The notes under the pieces were generated by a model. It searched no databases. It was not told the DNA's origin and was given only the letters and a program-made list of their open reading frames with translations. Both the position numbers and the translations under genes were made by a program. This document shows, in pieces, positions 1-8,924 of a DNA stretch of 64,000 nucleotides (positions within the stretch are counted from its first letter, which is position 1; each line of letters starts with the position of its first letter). Origin of the DNA: an uncultured Fibrobacter sp. (GTDB lineage: Bacteria > Fibrobacterota > Fibrobacteria > Fibrobacterales > Fibrobacteraceae); contig CAKUXP010000010.1 in the NCBI GenBank assembly GCA_934700345.1, forward strand, positions 1 to 64,000, in the 5' to 3' direction.

Positions 1-660
1 AGTCTAGCGAACTGTAAGTTGTCAGGAATCAGTGGTTAGAGCTTAGTTGGTAGTTGACAGAAGTCAGGTATCAGTGACTAGCGAGCAGTTAGGAAACAGG
101 GAGAAGGGATTAGGGATTGGACTGTCGAGCGAGCCGTTGTCAGAGCTTAGAGCTGAGAGTTTAGAGCTGAGATTTGCAGACATCTATGTTCTGTTTTTCA
201 GCAATTTAAATCCCGCAGTTCAAAGATCTAAGTTTTTTCGATTAAGCTCTGAATATCGGGCATAGACCCGACAATCTGTCCTCAGTTCTAACCCAGAAAC
301 AGCGTGGCCTTGGGGGTTGTTGCAAGTTATCGGAACATAGAGCTTAGTATAGAGAACTTAGCTAATCATAGACCGTTGTTAATAACAGTCTGTTCGCTTC
401 AAATTTCTCGTTCCGAATCTAACCACCAGCTATTCTAAATTCTAAGCTCTCTCAATTAAGCTCTGAACCCCGTGTCCCGCTAGACGCATCCCAAAAGTTT
501 AGACGTCCGCGGACTAATCCCTATTCCCTAATCCCTAAACTTGACGTCCGCGGATCTAAGCTCTCAGTTCTCTCAACTAAGCTCTGAACACCGTGTTCCT
601 CGTACCGTTTCCTAAAAGCCTAGACGTCCGCCGTCCAATTTCTCATTCCTAATTATCTTA
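1..660. repeat. Repeat-rich non-coding region
   Basis: No convincing gene lies in the first 680 bases. The stretch is built from short degenerate repeats. TAAGCTCTGAA occurs at 243-253, 457-467 and 578-588, with shorter copies near 443 and 557. GACGTCCGCGGA occurs at 502-513 and 543-554, with a variant at 623-633. The left half carries the inverse orientation: AGAGCTTAG near 38-46, 141-149 and 338-347. GGGATTAGGGATT at 106-118 has inverted counterparts near 515-537. The pattern resembles a decayed family of interspersed intergenic repeats. I cannot tell whether it is mobile, structural or a relic. A short open frame at 47-265 is made of these repeats and has no gene-like features. Confidence 0.6.
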
Positions 661-681
661 CCCGTCTGCGATTCTATTCCC

Positions 682-2013
682 TCACACGACCGTAGCCTTT
701 TTCCAGCGCCCGCTTTTTAACCGCCAGAAGTTTGCGCAGGACCTGTAGATTTCGTCGCACGCCATGCCGAGCCAAAGCCCGACAAGTCCCAGATCCAGGA
801 CGAATGCGAGGAAAAGCGCGGAACCCAGCCCGAGCGTCCACATCATCAGGCTTCCGAAGATGGCGGGAAACTTCGAATCGCCTGCCGCGCGCAGGGATGA
901 CGTGAGAACGACATTTGCCGACTTGAAGGGTTGCAGGATGACATCGCACCAGAGGCAGGTCGAACCTAGCTGGATGACATCCGGATTGTCCGTGTAGAGA
1001 CGGAGCAGGTGCGGTCCCAGTAGGGCGACTATCAGGGCGATGACAAAGCCCGCTGAGCAGCTGGCGATAAGGGACTGGGTCGTGCGATGCATCGCTTTCC
1101 GGTAATCGTGCGCCCCGACGAGATGCGCAACGAGAATTTGGTTCCCGTTTCCGAGCCCCACTCCCAGGATGACGGCGAACATGGCGAAGTTTGCGCTGAA
1201 GACGCGTGCTGTCACCGCGAGCGTTCCAAGGTGCACGACCATCGCGGTGATAAAAACCTGGAACAGCTGGAAGCTGACCGGTTCCGCGGCGGCGGGAAGT
1301 CCTATGCGAATCCAGTCCCCGATGACGGCTCGGGAACGCCGGATGTCGAGAACCCTTGTCCTGTGGCGAATCTTGTATCGCAAGACGCACCAGAGAATTC
1401 CGCTCGAAAAGGCCCAGGAAAGTGCGGTGGCGAGAGCGACACCTTCGACATGCATCTTTGGAAATCCGAACAGCCCGTTCAGGAAGACGATGTTCAGGCA
1501 GATGTTGAGCGCGATGGTGAGCGAGTTTCCGATGAGGTTCCAAATGGTGAGACCGTGTGTTGCGATGAGCGCGGTGAGCGTTGTCTGCAAGGATCTGAAG
1601 ACGAATCCGAAGCAGACTATCTGCAAAAACCGGATGCCGTAGCCTGCTGTTTCGCCGGAAAGTCCCAGAGCGTGGACAATCCAGCCCGAAGAAGGTAAGA
1701 CCAAGAGCGTCATCGCTATCCCTAGAAGCAGGCTTCCGACGATGACCATCGTGATGGTTGTCCGGGCGTGGCTGTTCGCATTGGCTCCGAGGAATTGCGA
1801 AGCGATGCTTGCGCCTGCCTGGGAAAAGGCCTGGATGGCCATGAAGATAGTGCCGAGTATCGGCATGAGCGCTCCGACTCCGGCGGCCGCGCTTTCGCTT
1901 GTCCGCGACAGAAACCAGCTGTCCATCATCGGCTGAAAAACGCCGATTCCAAATGTAATGATAAGCGGCCAGGAAAGGCTCAAGATTCCGCGGTCTTTGA
2001 CGGCATCGGTCAT
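682..2013 (-). CDS. MATE family multidrug/Na+ efflux transporter
   Basis: The 443-residue protein has about twelve hydrophobic segments in two similar halves and a polar N-terminus (MTDAVKDRGILSLSWPLI), as in MATE (NorM/DinF-type) antiporters, whose usual length is 440-480. Members export cationic compounds across the inner membrane using Na+ or H+ gradients. The N-terminal part has the family-like sequence QPMMDSWFLSRTSESAAAGV, and FLGANANSHARTT also fits. The start is the ATG at 2013, preceded by an AGAGGA ribosome site. It is probably monocistronic. The substrate cannot be read from sequence. Confidence 0.88.
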   Translation of the reverse strand: MTDAVKDRGILSLSWPLIITFGIGVFQPMMDSWFLSRTSESAAAGVGALMPILGTIFMAIQAFSQAGASIASQFLGANANSHARTTITMVIVGSLLLGIAMTLLVLPSSGWIVHALGLSGETAGYGIRFLQIVCFGFVFRSLQTTLTALIATHGLTIWNLIGNSLTIALNICLNIVFLNGLFGFPKMHVEGVALATALSWAFSSGILWCVLRYKIRHRTRVLDIRRSRAVIGDWIRIGLPAAAEPVSFQLFQVFITAMVVHLGTLAVTARVFSANFAMFAVILGVGLGNGNQILVAHLVGAHDYRKAMHRTTQSLIASCSAGFVIALIVALLGPHLLRLYTDNPDVIQLGSTCLWCDVILQPFKSANVVLTSSLRAAGDSKFPAIFGSLMMWTLGLGSALFLAFVLDLGLVGLWLGMACDEIYRSCANFWRLKSGRWKKATVV

Positions 2014-2091
2014 ATTGAATCCTCTGATTTCCTTTTGTTCAAAAAGCTTTACTGATTCAAAGAGTCTTTGTTGCGTTTAATGTCGTTTCCA

Positions 2092-2119
2092 TAAAAAAGC
2101 ATCCCCTTGAAGGGATGCT
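2092..2119 (-). terminator. Terminator downstream of proS
   Basis: On the minus strand, arms AGCATCCC and GGGATGCT enclose a short loop and are followed by TTTTTTAT. It lies about 20 bases past the proS stop, so it is read as an intrinsic terminator for proS. Confidence 0.85.
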
Positions 2120-2140
2120 GCGTGAAGATCAAAAAGAAAA

Positions 2141-3826
2141 CTAGTTCCGGTAGAATTCCTTCACCTTTTCGACGACGTCCGAAAGGTTTACCATCGTCAT
2201 CTCCTTTTCGGCACGGGGTTTCCATTCGACCTGTCCGTTTTCGAGGCCTTTCTTGCCAAGCGCGATGCGGAGCGGGATTCCCCACAGGTCCGCGTCCTTG
2301 AACTTGACGCCGGCGCGTTCGTCGCGGTCATCGACTAGCACTTCGAATCCTGCGTCCTCCAGATCCTTTTCGAGCTTATCCGCAACTTCGGAATCCTTGG
2401 TGATGTTCACGATTTCCACATGGAACGGGGCGATGTTCTTTGGCCAGATAGGTCCGAAGTCGTCGTGGCTGTTTTCGACGACGCTTGCCATGAGGCGCCC
2501 GACGCCGATGCCGTAGCAACCCATGACGATAGGTTCCGCCTTGCCTTCGGGGGTGAGGAATGTCGCGCCCATGCTGCTTGAAAATTTCGTGCCTAGCTTG
2601 AAGATGTTTCCGAGCTCGATGCCGCGGGTTTCGGAAAGCGCTTCGCCGCACTTGGGGCACTTGCAGCCGCCTTCCGCTTCGGCGATGTCCGCGACTTCAT
2701 AATTCTCCAGATCGCGCTTCGGGTTGCAGTGGATGAAATGGAAACCCTTTTCGTTGGCGCCGACGACGAGATCGTAAGCGTTTTCAAGTCCGGAATCGAC
2801 GATTACGCGTGTGTCGTGTGCGCCGATGGGGCTTGCAAATCCGGGGACCATACCGCATTTTTCGATTAGCGAATCCTCGGCGGGATAGAGTTCCTTCGCC
2901 TTGAGAAGGTTGTGGAGCTTGATTTCGGAGACGTCGAGGTTCCCCGGGACAAGCGCTGTAACCAGCTTGCCGTTGAAGTCGAAGAAGACGCACTTGGCGG
3001 TCGCTTCGGGCTTTACGTTTAGGAACTTGCAGAGGTCTTCGATCGTTGCCGCATGCGGGGTTTCCACCTTTTCGAGTGCCGCGTTCGCATCTCCCTGGTA
3101 AGGCTCGCGCCGGAACGTTGCGATTTCGCGGTTCGCCTGGTAGCCGCAATGCTTGCAGAGGATGAGGTAGTCTTCGCCGTTCGGCGTGTCGAGCATGAAT
3201 TCGTGCGCAACCTTTCCGCCCATGATCCCCGTATCGGATTGGACGATGACCGGTTCGATTCCCACCTTGCGGAAAATGTTCCGGTAAGCCTTGTATTCGA
3301 GTTCGTAATGCCTGTCGAGGTCTTCCTGCGACGTGTGGAAGCTGTAGGCGTCCTTCATGAGAAATTCCCGGACACGGATAAGCCCGCCGCGGGCGCGTGC
3401 CTCGTCGCGATACTTGGTCTTGAACTGGTAGAGCATAAACGGGAGCTGTTTGTAGCTCGATACGACGTAGCGGACGAGATCCGTCATCGCTTCCTCGTGC
3501 GTCATCGCGAGGACCATGTTGTGGTTGTTCCTGTCCTTGAAGCGGAGCAGTTCGTCGCCGATTGCCGTATAGCGACCCGATTCGCTCCAAAGTTCCGCCG
3601 TCTGCACGACCGGGAGATCGACTTCGATTCCGCCGATTGCATTCATCTCTTCGCGGATGAGATTCTCGATTTTTTTCAGGACGCGGAATCCCATCGGCAG
3701 ATAACTGAAAATGCCCGTGGAAAGAGGCTTGATGTAGCCTCCGCGCATTAAGAAAATGTGGCTAGGCATTGTGGCATCGCTCGGCGTTTCGCGGAGCGTG
3801 GTGTAAAAGAACTTGGAAAGCTTCAT
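2141..3826 (-). CDS. proS: Prolyl-tRNA synthetase
   Basis: Class II prolyl-tRNA synthetase, charging tRNA-Pro with proline in the cytoplasm. At 561 residues it is the bacterial-type length with the editing insertion domain. Visible family marks are the N-terminal MKLSKFFYTTLRETP, the motif 2 region RDEARARGGLIRVREFLMKD, CKHCGYQANREIA leading into the editing domain, and RGIELGNIFKLGTKFS with GCYGIGVGRLMA (motif 3 region) before the C-terminal anticodon-binding domain. The ATG at 3826 has little Shine-Dalgarno sequence. A TAGATT box lies about ten bases upstream, so the leader is short. A terminator follows. The gene appears intact. Confidence 0.97.
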   Translation of the reverse strand: MKLSKFFYTTLRETPSDATMPSHIFLMRGGYIKPLSTGIFSYLPMGFRVLKKIENLIREEMNAIGGIEVDLPVVQTAELWSESGRYTAIGDELLRFKDRNNHNMVLAMTHEEAMTDLVRYVVSSYKQLPFMLYQFKTKYRDEARARGGLIRVREFLMKDAYSFHTSQEDLDRHYELEYKAYRNIFRKVGIEPVIVQSDTGIMGGKVAHEFMLDTPNGEDYLILCKHCGYQANREIATFRREPYQGDANAALEKVETPHAATIEDLCKFLNVKPEATAKCVFFDFNGKLVTALVPGNLDVSEIKLHNLLKAKELYPAEDSLIEKCGMVPGFASPIGAHDTRVIVDSGLENAYDLVVGANEKGFHFIHCNPKRDLENYEVADIAEAEGGCKCPKCGEALSETRGIELGNIFKLGTKFSSSMGATFLTPEGKAEPIVMGCYGIGVGRLMASVVENSHDDFGPIWPKNIAPFHVEIVNITKDSEVADKLEKDLEDAGFEVLVDDRDERAGVKFKDADLWGIPLRIALGKKGLENGQVEWKPRAEKEMTMVNLSDVVEKVKEFYRN

Positions 3827-3901
3827 AGTAGGTTCAAATCTAGAAAAATTGCTAGTTTATGCTCAAAACAAAAACAGGTTCCTTGTCAAGGAGACAGAAA
3901 A

Positions 3902-5056
3902 ATGAAATTTCGCCATGTTGCGCTGGCGGCGACCGCTTTCGCTCTCGCAGCCTGCAATGGAAACAACGGAAAGAACGGTGTGGAAGTCGGTCTTTTGTCT
4001 AGCGATGAAATCAAGATTTCCTATATGCTCGGCACGCAGTTTGGAAGCCAGCTTGCGGGCGTCCAGTCCCAGTTGGAATTTACGGTGAATCCTTCGGAAT
4101 TCGAAAGCGGCATTCTAGACGGCAACAAAATGGTACGCGATACGGTTGCCAAGGAAAGTCCGCTGAAGTATCCGGATTCCGTAATGAACGGGATTGCCCG
4201 CGGAATGCAGAATCGCGCGATGTCCATCCAGATGGCGAGCATGCCGCAGCCGAAAAAGGATTCGACGGATACGGTCAACGCTCCGGTTCCCGAAAAGCCC
4301 TTGCCGATGACTTCTGACGAAGCGAACCGGGCTTCCTATCTGATGGGTGTACAGTTCGGGGCGCAGTTCGCCTCGCTTTCGGGACAGGCGAACGTGGATT
4401 TGAACCTAGACGCTTTCCGCCTGGGCATTCAGGATTTCGGTGCGTTTGCCAAGGATTCCTCCAAGGCTCTCCGTTTGCCGCAGGATACGATCCAAGCGGT
4501 GAGTGCACGGCTTCGCGACAAGATTCTCGAAGCGCGCAAGGCCGCCATCGAAAAGCAGAAGGCCGAAGAAGAAGCCGTGAAGAAGGCTATCGAACCGCTG
4601 CGCGGCGATACGCTTCCCGACGGCACCCAGGCGAAGATGAATTTCAAGGTCAAGGCTTCCGGCGTAAACGTCTCGGCGGAGAACCTCGAAACCTATGCGG
4701 GTTCGCCTCTATTCATTTTCTATTTCTCCACGACCTGCGGACATTGCCGCCACGCGACTCCCGAAATCAAGGAAATCGCAAGCGCGTTCAAGGATAAGGG
4801 AATCCGCTCCATTGCATTGGCGAGCGGCGGAAACAACAAGCGCGCCATTCGCAGCTTTATCGAGGAATACAAGCTCGACGAAGCGGGAATCGACGTTTTC
4901 TTTGACGAATCTCGCGAATTCGGCGAACTTTACAGTGACGGCTACGTTCCCAAGGTCTATGTCGTGAAGCCCGACGGCTCCCTGATGACGTTCAAGAACT
5001 TCGAACAGCAGAAAGATTCCATTCAGGTGGAACTCGGTAAGCTGGGTACAAAGTAA
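3902..5056 (+). CDS. Lipoprotein: two FKBP-N-like domains plus thioredoxin-like domain
   Basis: A 384-residue exported lipoprotein. The ATG at 3902 was chosen because AAGGAG lies just upstream and a lipoprotein signal follows (MKFRHVALAATAFALAAC, lipobox LAAC, lipid-bearing Cys18). Two copies of a helical segment like the N-terminal dimerisation domain of FKBP-type prolyl isomerases can be seen: DEIKISYMLGTQFGSQL near residues 34-50 and DEANRASYLMGVQFGAQF near 139-156. No FKBP catalytic domain follows. A lysine/glutamate-rich helix leads instead to a thioredoxin-fold domain with FYFSTTCGHCRHATPE, so a CxxC motif of TlpA/ResA type. A role in periplasmic thiol chemistry or folding is likely, but redox direction and partners are unknown. 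A strong terminator follows. Confidence 0.8.
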   Translation: MKFRHVALAATAFALAACNGNNGKNGVEVGLLSSDEIKISYMLGTQFGSQLAGVQSQLEFTVNPSEFESGILDGNKMVRDTVAKESPLKYPDSVMNGIARGMQNRAMSIQMASMPQPKKDSTDTVNAPVPEKPLPMTSDEANRASYLMGVQFGAQFASLSGQANVDLNLDAFRLGIQDFGAFAKDSSKALRLPQDTIQAVSARLRDKILEARKAAIEKQKAEEEAVKKAIEPLRGDTLPDGTQAKMNFKVKASGVNVSAENLETYAGSPLFIFYFSTTCGHCRHATPEIKEIASAFKDKGIRSIALASGGNNKRAIRSFIEEYKLDEAGIDVFFDESREFGELYSDGYVPKVYVVKPDGSLMTFKNFEQQKDSIQVELGKLGTK

Positions 5057-5077
5057 TTTCCGATGAATTTGTACGAG

Positions 5078-5112
5078 CCGCCCTCTCCGAAGGAGAGGGC
5101 GGTTTTCGTTTT
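5078..5112 (+). terminator. Terminator after the thioredoxin-like lipoprotein
   Basis: A perfect 11-bp stem (5078-5088 against 5092-5102) with a three-base loop is followed by TTTTCGTTTT. It lies about 20 bases after the stop codon at 5056. Confidence 0.9.
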
Positions 5113-5141
5113 AAACAGGAATTTTCAAATTTTTAAAACAG

Positions 5142-5172
5142 AAAATCCGGCAGGCGTTTACCTGTCGGATTT
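5142..5172 (-). terminator. Terminator downstream of gatA
   Basis: On the minus strand the arms CCGACAGG and CCTGCCGG can pair (one G-U) around a short loop, followed by ATTTTC. It sits 20 bases past the gatA stop and converges on the plus-strand terminator at 5078. Confidence 0.75.
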
Positions 5173-5191
5173 AAAACTTCTTTTCTGGGCT

Positions 5192-6607
5192 TTACGCGAG
5201 CTTTTCGGATGCCGCCGCGACAGAAAGCAGGTCCGCTTCGGCGTAAGGCTTTCCAATCCACTGGATGTTTACGGGGAAACCGTCTGCGCTTCCACAGGGA
5301 ACGGAAATTCCCGGGAGTCCGGCGAGGTTCAGGCTGACCGTGTAGATATCCGAAAGGTACATCGCCATCGGGTCGCTTTCGCTTGTTCCGCGGAGGAGCG
5401 GAAGCCCGGGCATTACCGGGGAAGCGATGACGTCGCAAGATTTGAACGCGTTCGTGAAATCGTCGGAGATCAGGCGGCGAACCTTTTGTGCCTGGACATA
5501 ATATGCGTCAAAGAATCCGGAACTTAAAACATAGGAACCGAGCATGATTCGGCGCTGGACTTCCTTGCCGAACGCTTCGCTGCGGGACATCGCATAGAGG
5601 TCGTAGAGATTCTTCGCTTCCTTGCTGCGGTATGTGTAGCGCACCCCGTCAAAGCGGGACAGGTTGCTCGAAGCTTCGGCGGTCGCGATAATGTAGTAGC
5701 TTGAAACCGCATAGTGAATGTTCGGCATGGAAATCTCGCGAAGTTCCGCGCCTTCGGATTCCGCATGCTTGAGAAGCGTGTCGATCGCTGACTTGCACTT
5801 GGCGTCGAGACCGTCGCCGAAGTATTCCTTGGGGACCCCGATGATTTTTCCCTTCAGGGATTCGCCGATTTTCCGACCGAAGTCTTCGGTGGGGCGGGCG
5901 CTCGTCGTGTTGTCATGGACGTCCTGGCCGCAGATGGCGGAGAGGACCGTCGCCGCGTCCTGGACATTTCCGGCTAGCGGGCCTATCTGGTCAAGGCTTG
6001 ACGCATAGGCGATCAGGCCGTAGCGCGAAACGCGTCCGTATGTGGGCTTGAGACCGACGATGCCCGTGCAGGCCGCAGGCTGGCGAATCGATCCGCCGGT
6101 ATCGCTTCCGAGGGCGACGGGCACCGTTTCCGCCTTTACCGCGACGGCTGAGCCTCCCGAAGAACCGCCGGGAACGCGGGACGTGTCGATAGGGTTTTCG
6201 ACCGGACCGAAATACGAGGATTCGCTCGAAGAGCCCATCGCAAATTCATCCATGTTCGTCTTTCCGACGATGACCGCGCCCTGAGCCTCGATCTTTTCGA
6301 CCGCGGTTGCCGTGTAGGGCGACACGAAATGTTCAAGCATTTTCGAGGCGGCTGTCGTGCGGGAACCTTCGAGGCAGAGATTGTCCTTGATGGCGACGGG
6401 AATGCCGTCTAGCGCGCCGAGGGATTTTCCCTCTTTGCGGCGTTCGTCGCTTTCCTTCGCTTTTTGCATGGCGCGTTCGGCGAGAACCGAAATGTAGGCG
6501 TTGAGCGACTTGTTCTTTTCGATTGCGGCGAGAGATTCTTCGGCGAGCTTTTCTGCGGTCGTGCTTCCGCTTTCAAGTGCCGACTTCAAATCCTGGATGG
6601 TTTTCAT
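5192..6607 (-). CDS. gatA: Glutamyl-tRNA(Gln)/aspartyl-tRNA(Asn) amidotransferase subunit A
   Basis: The 471-residue amidase-signature protein is the glutaminase subunit of GatCAB, which converts misacylated Glu-tRNA(Gln) or Asp-tRNA(Asn) to the correct amide form. The Ser-cisSer-Lys triad region is intact: the lysine in GIPVAIKDNLC, the serine-rich loop GSSSESSYFGP and PGGSSGGSAVAV, and GSDTGGSIRQPA. The start codon directly follows the stop of the upstream membrane-protein gene, and GGAGAACGC inside that gene supplies the ribosome site, so the two are cotranscribed. Neither gatB nor gatC is adjacent, so those subunits must be encoded elsewhere. Confidence 0.95.
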   Translation of the reverse strand: MKTIQDLKSALESGSTTAEKLAEESLAAIEKNKSLNAYISVLAERAMQKAKESDERRKEGKSLGALDGIPVAIKDNLCLEGSRTTAASKMLEHFVSPYTATAVEKIEAQGAVIVGKTNMDEFAMGSSSESSYFGPVENPIDTSRVPGGSSGGSAVAVKAETVPVALGSDTGGSIRQPAACTGIVGLKPTYGRVSRYGLIAYASSLDQIGPLAGNVQDAATVLSAICGQDVHDNTTSARPTEDFGRKIGESLKGKIIGVPKEYFGDGLDAKCKSAIDTLLKHAESEGAELREISMPNIHYAVSSYYIIATAEASSNLSRFDGVRYTYRSKEAKNLYDLYAMSRSEAFGKEVQRRIMLGSYVLSSGFFDAYYVQAQKVRRLISDDFTNAFKSCDVIASPVMPGLPLLRGTSESDPMAMYLSDIYTVSLNLAGLPGISVPCGSADGFPVNIQWIGKPYAEADLLSVAAASEKLA

Positions 6608-6934
6608 TTAGCGTTCTCCGGACCATTTCATGATGTACAGACCGACGACAAGACCGACAAGGCTCATCACGTTCAGTTTCAGCTGGAAGCCAAAAGCGAT
6701 CTTGAACATGTAGAGGTCGAGCGTAAACGGCTGCATTTCCGAGCCTGCTCCTGTGCTGAAAGCCCAGAACGGCTTGACGAAAAAGTTGTGTACGATGTTG
6801 TTGTAGCCGCCGGCATTCATCAGCTCGCCGAGCTTGCCAAACAGAAATCCGAGGCTTTCTCCGAGAACTCCGCCGATGAGGAGGCCGAGCACCACGAAGA
6901 GCAAAAGTCTTCCAAAACTGTTCTTATGCGACAT
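6608..6934 (-). CDS. Small membrane protein, DUF4321-like
   Basis: A 108-residue protein with a hydrophobic N-terminal segment rich in glycine (LLLFVVLGLLIGGVLGESLG), a middle region predicted outside the membrane, and a second hydrophobic segment near the C-terminus (NVMSLVGLVVGLYIMKW). This resembles the DUF4321 family of small inner-membrane proteins. No biochemical role is known to me. It is first in a two-gene unit with gatA and has no space before the gatA start. A TATATT box lies about 23 bases upstream of the ATG at 6934. Coupling to gatA may be only a matter of expression. Confidence 0.7.
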   Translation of the reverse strand: MSHKNSFGRLLLFVVLGLLIGGVLGESLGFLFGKLGELMNAGGYNNIVHNFFVKPFWAFSTGAGSEMQPFTLDLYMFKIAFGFQLKLNVMSLVGLVVGLYIMKWSGER

Positions 6935-7116
6935 AATCTGCGTCCATTTTTAGACGAAATATAGAAAAATGGAGAATTCTCGGAATGACGAAGACGGTTT
7001 GGAGCGGATAAAGCCCGGTATGCGGGAAGCGTTTTTTGAAATATTTTTATTTGCGATGATGAAAAATACTTATCTTTTGTTTTGATACTGATTTTTTTTT
7101 TCACTACGAGGTCAAA

Positions 7117-8334
7117 ATGAAAAACTTTATTGCAAATTCCAAAAGGTTCGCAACGTTTGTTCTTCCGCTTTGTGTGCTTGCCGCTTGCGGTGATGACGTA
7201 ACGAAAGTGACCAATGTGACACAGGAAACTTCCAAGCTGGAAGTCGTCGCGTCCGTAGATTCGCTTGGAAAATGCACGGCAGAACGTTCGGGCGAAATGA
7301 AGTTCGCGCAGAAGGAAAACGCTGTCTTTTTCTGTGCGGATTCCGCTTGGCAAAATGTTTCCATGGCGGGCGAGGATAGTTCCGCCGAAAATGGCAAAGG
7401 CTGCTCGATTGTCGATGACGGAATGGGAACGGTCACGCAAGTCTGCGGCGAGGACACGGTCACGTTTAACAAGGGGATTTGCGGAAGTTCTCCATATGAA
7501 CCGTTGAAAGGCTTCTGCTTTGAAGATTCCGTTTATTCCTGCGAGGGCAAGCCTTACGATCCGTCGAAGAAATTCTGCTATGAAAAAGCCGTCTATGAAC
7601 TGTGTGACGGAAAACCTTACAATCCGACGGACTCCGTCTGGAAATGCATCGACGGAAGAATTGCGATGGAATTTACGGACAAGCGCGACAAGCAAACCTA
7701 TGCGGCGGTGAAAATCGGCGAACAGCTCTGGATGGCGGAGAATTTGAACTTCGCCTATCCGAAGCTAGCGCGTTCTGAATCAGAAACGGATTCCACGGAA
7801 AGCGCGGCGCTGGACTCGATCAGTTTCTGTTACAATAATGACCCGGCAAACTGCGAAAAGTATGGTCGTCTTTATACATGGGCTGCGGCGATGGATTCGG
7901 TGGCGGTTCTCGGCGACAGCGCTGGTTTCGGTTGCGGTTATCGCGTCGATTGTTCCCCGACATATCCGGTTCGCGGAATCTGCCCGGAAGGCTGGCACAT
8001 GCCCGATACGACGGAATGGTTCGCTTTGAAAAATTTTATCGAAAAACAACTCGGCGATACAGCGCTTGTAGGCTATGCGCTAAAATCGACAAGCGAATGG
8101 ATTTCTAATGGTATCGGTTCCGATACGTTCGGATTCAAAGGTCTCCCTGCGGGCTATTTAAATGTGAAGAATCTAAAGTTTTCTAGCTTTCAACGGGAGG
8201 CTTATTTTTGGAGTTCTGTAGCTTGGGATGATGAGGAGGGTGTCAATATGTCTTTGGAGTACGATTACCCTGCCTTTGATGACTGGCGTGATTTTAAGTA
8301 CGCTGCGTACTCTGTCCGCTGCGTTAAGGACTAA
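7117..8334 (+). CDS. FISUMP-domain lipoprotein
   Basis: A 405-residue exported lipoprotein (signal ending LPLCVLAAC). A glutamine/threonine linker is followed by cysteine-rich repeats of roughly 20 residues with the pattern C-x-GKPY-x-P (SSPYEPLKGFC, CEGKPYDPSKKFC, CDGKPYNPTDSVWKC, residues about 127-185). The rest matches the Fibrobacter succinogenes major paralogous domain: KIGEQLWMAENLNF, YGRLYTWAAAM, CPEGWHMPDTTEW and a terminal SVRCVKD. Proteins of this family are abundant in Fibrobacter and are presumed cell-surface. Their function is not established. The ATG at 7117 follows a GAGGTC ribosome site. This gene is the main taxonomic marker in the window. Confidence 0.92.
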   Translation: MKNFIANSKRFATFVLPLCVLAACGDDVTKVTNVTQETSKLEVVASVDSLGKCTAERSGEMKFAQKENAVFFCADSAWQNVSMAGEDSSAENGKGCSIVDDGMGTVTQVCGEDTVTFNKGICGSSPYEPLKGFCFEDSVYSCEGKPYDPSKKFCYEKAVYELCDGKPYNPTDSVWKCIDGRIAMEFTDKRDKQTYAAVKIGEQLWMAENLNFAYPKLARSESETDSTESAALDSISFCYNNDPANCEKYGRLYTWAAAMDSVAVLGDSAGFGCGYRVDCSPTYPVRGICPEGWHMPDTTEWFALKNFIEKQLGDTALVGYALKSTSEWISNGIGSDTFGFKGLPAGYLNVKNLKFSSFQREAYFWSSVAWDDEEGVNMSLEYDYPAFDDWRDFKYAAYSVRCVKD

Positions 8335-8400
8335 TCCTTAATAAAAATTTTGTTGCTCCGTTTAAAGACCTGGAAAAAGTTGTCTTGGCGGGGCGATTTC

Positions 8401-8406
8401 TATATT
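8401..8406 (+). promoter_or_regulatory. -10 element before the thiE-like gene
   Basis: TATATT lies eight bases before the ATG at 8415, with no Shine-Dalgarno sequence between. This predicts a leaderless or nearly leaderless transcript. No clear -35 hexamer is seen at 17 bp, and no TPP riboswitch core is present. Confidence 0.5.
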
Positions 8407-8414
8407 AACGCTAA

Positions 8415-8924
8415 ATGCGATACGCCCTTTTGACAAGTCCCGAAAGCTTTGTCGATGAAATCGACCTGATCGAGAAAATTTTCGACATCGGACTGGATGC
8501 GCTTTATGTCTGGAAGCCGAACCTCTCCGACCGCGCTTTGGACCGCTTTCTGCTTTCGCTGGCGGAACCGATTCGCGAACAGAGCTTTCTTTGCGGGTCG
8601 CCGTCAAAGGCTTTAGAATTTGGACTTTTAGGTTTTCACGTGTCTGCGGACTTTTGCGTTCGGAATGCGGATGCGACGATGCGGGCTTCGGGACTTCTGA
8701 GCGTCTATGCGAAAAACCAGGACGATTGGCGGAAAATCCCGGAAGGCGTTCTCTGCAAAGTTTCGACCTTGGTCGTCGATTCGCTGGACGGCTTTCCCGG
8801 TTCGGCTTTTGTCGCAAGCGATGCGACGGAACTTCCGGCGGATGCGGAAAACTTTTTTATCACTTCGGGAATCTGGGAATTTGCCGATCCCGTTTCCGCC
8901 TGGAGGCGTTTATGCGGAAGATGA
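8415..8924 (+). CDS. Divergent thiamine-phosphate synthase-like (ThiE/TenI) protein
   Basis: A 169-residue protein whose N-terminus (MRYALLTSPESF) and middle (ALYVWKPNLSD, then LGFHVS) resemble the short ThiE/TenI proteins of Bacteroidetes, where the corresponding motif is usually a -RKP- segment. Here the position of the basic substrate-binding residue reads WKP. The protein is shorter than canonical ThiE (about 210), and the glycine-rich phosphate loops near the C-terminus are not obvious. It overlaps the downstream thiD-like gene by 13 bases, which supports a thiamine context. It may be a regulatory or degenerate relative rather than an active synthase. Confidence 0.55.
   Translation: MRYALLTSPESFVDEIDLIEKIFDIGLDALYVWKPNLSDRALDRFLLSLAEPIREQSFLCGSPSKALEFGLLGFHVSADFCVRNADATMRASGLLSVYAKNQDDWRKIPEGVLCKVSTLVVDSLDGFPGSAFVASDATELPADAENFFITSGIWEFADPVSAWRRLCGR

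Noticed and set aside
47..265. 72-residue open frame in the repeat region
   Set aside because: It is composed of the local repeats, has no ribosome site or domain, and shows no gene-like codon use.
8335..8415. TPP riboswitch before the thiamine genes
   Set aside because: No conserved THI-box core is seen in the 80-base leader, and the -10 box lies only eight bases from the start codon.
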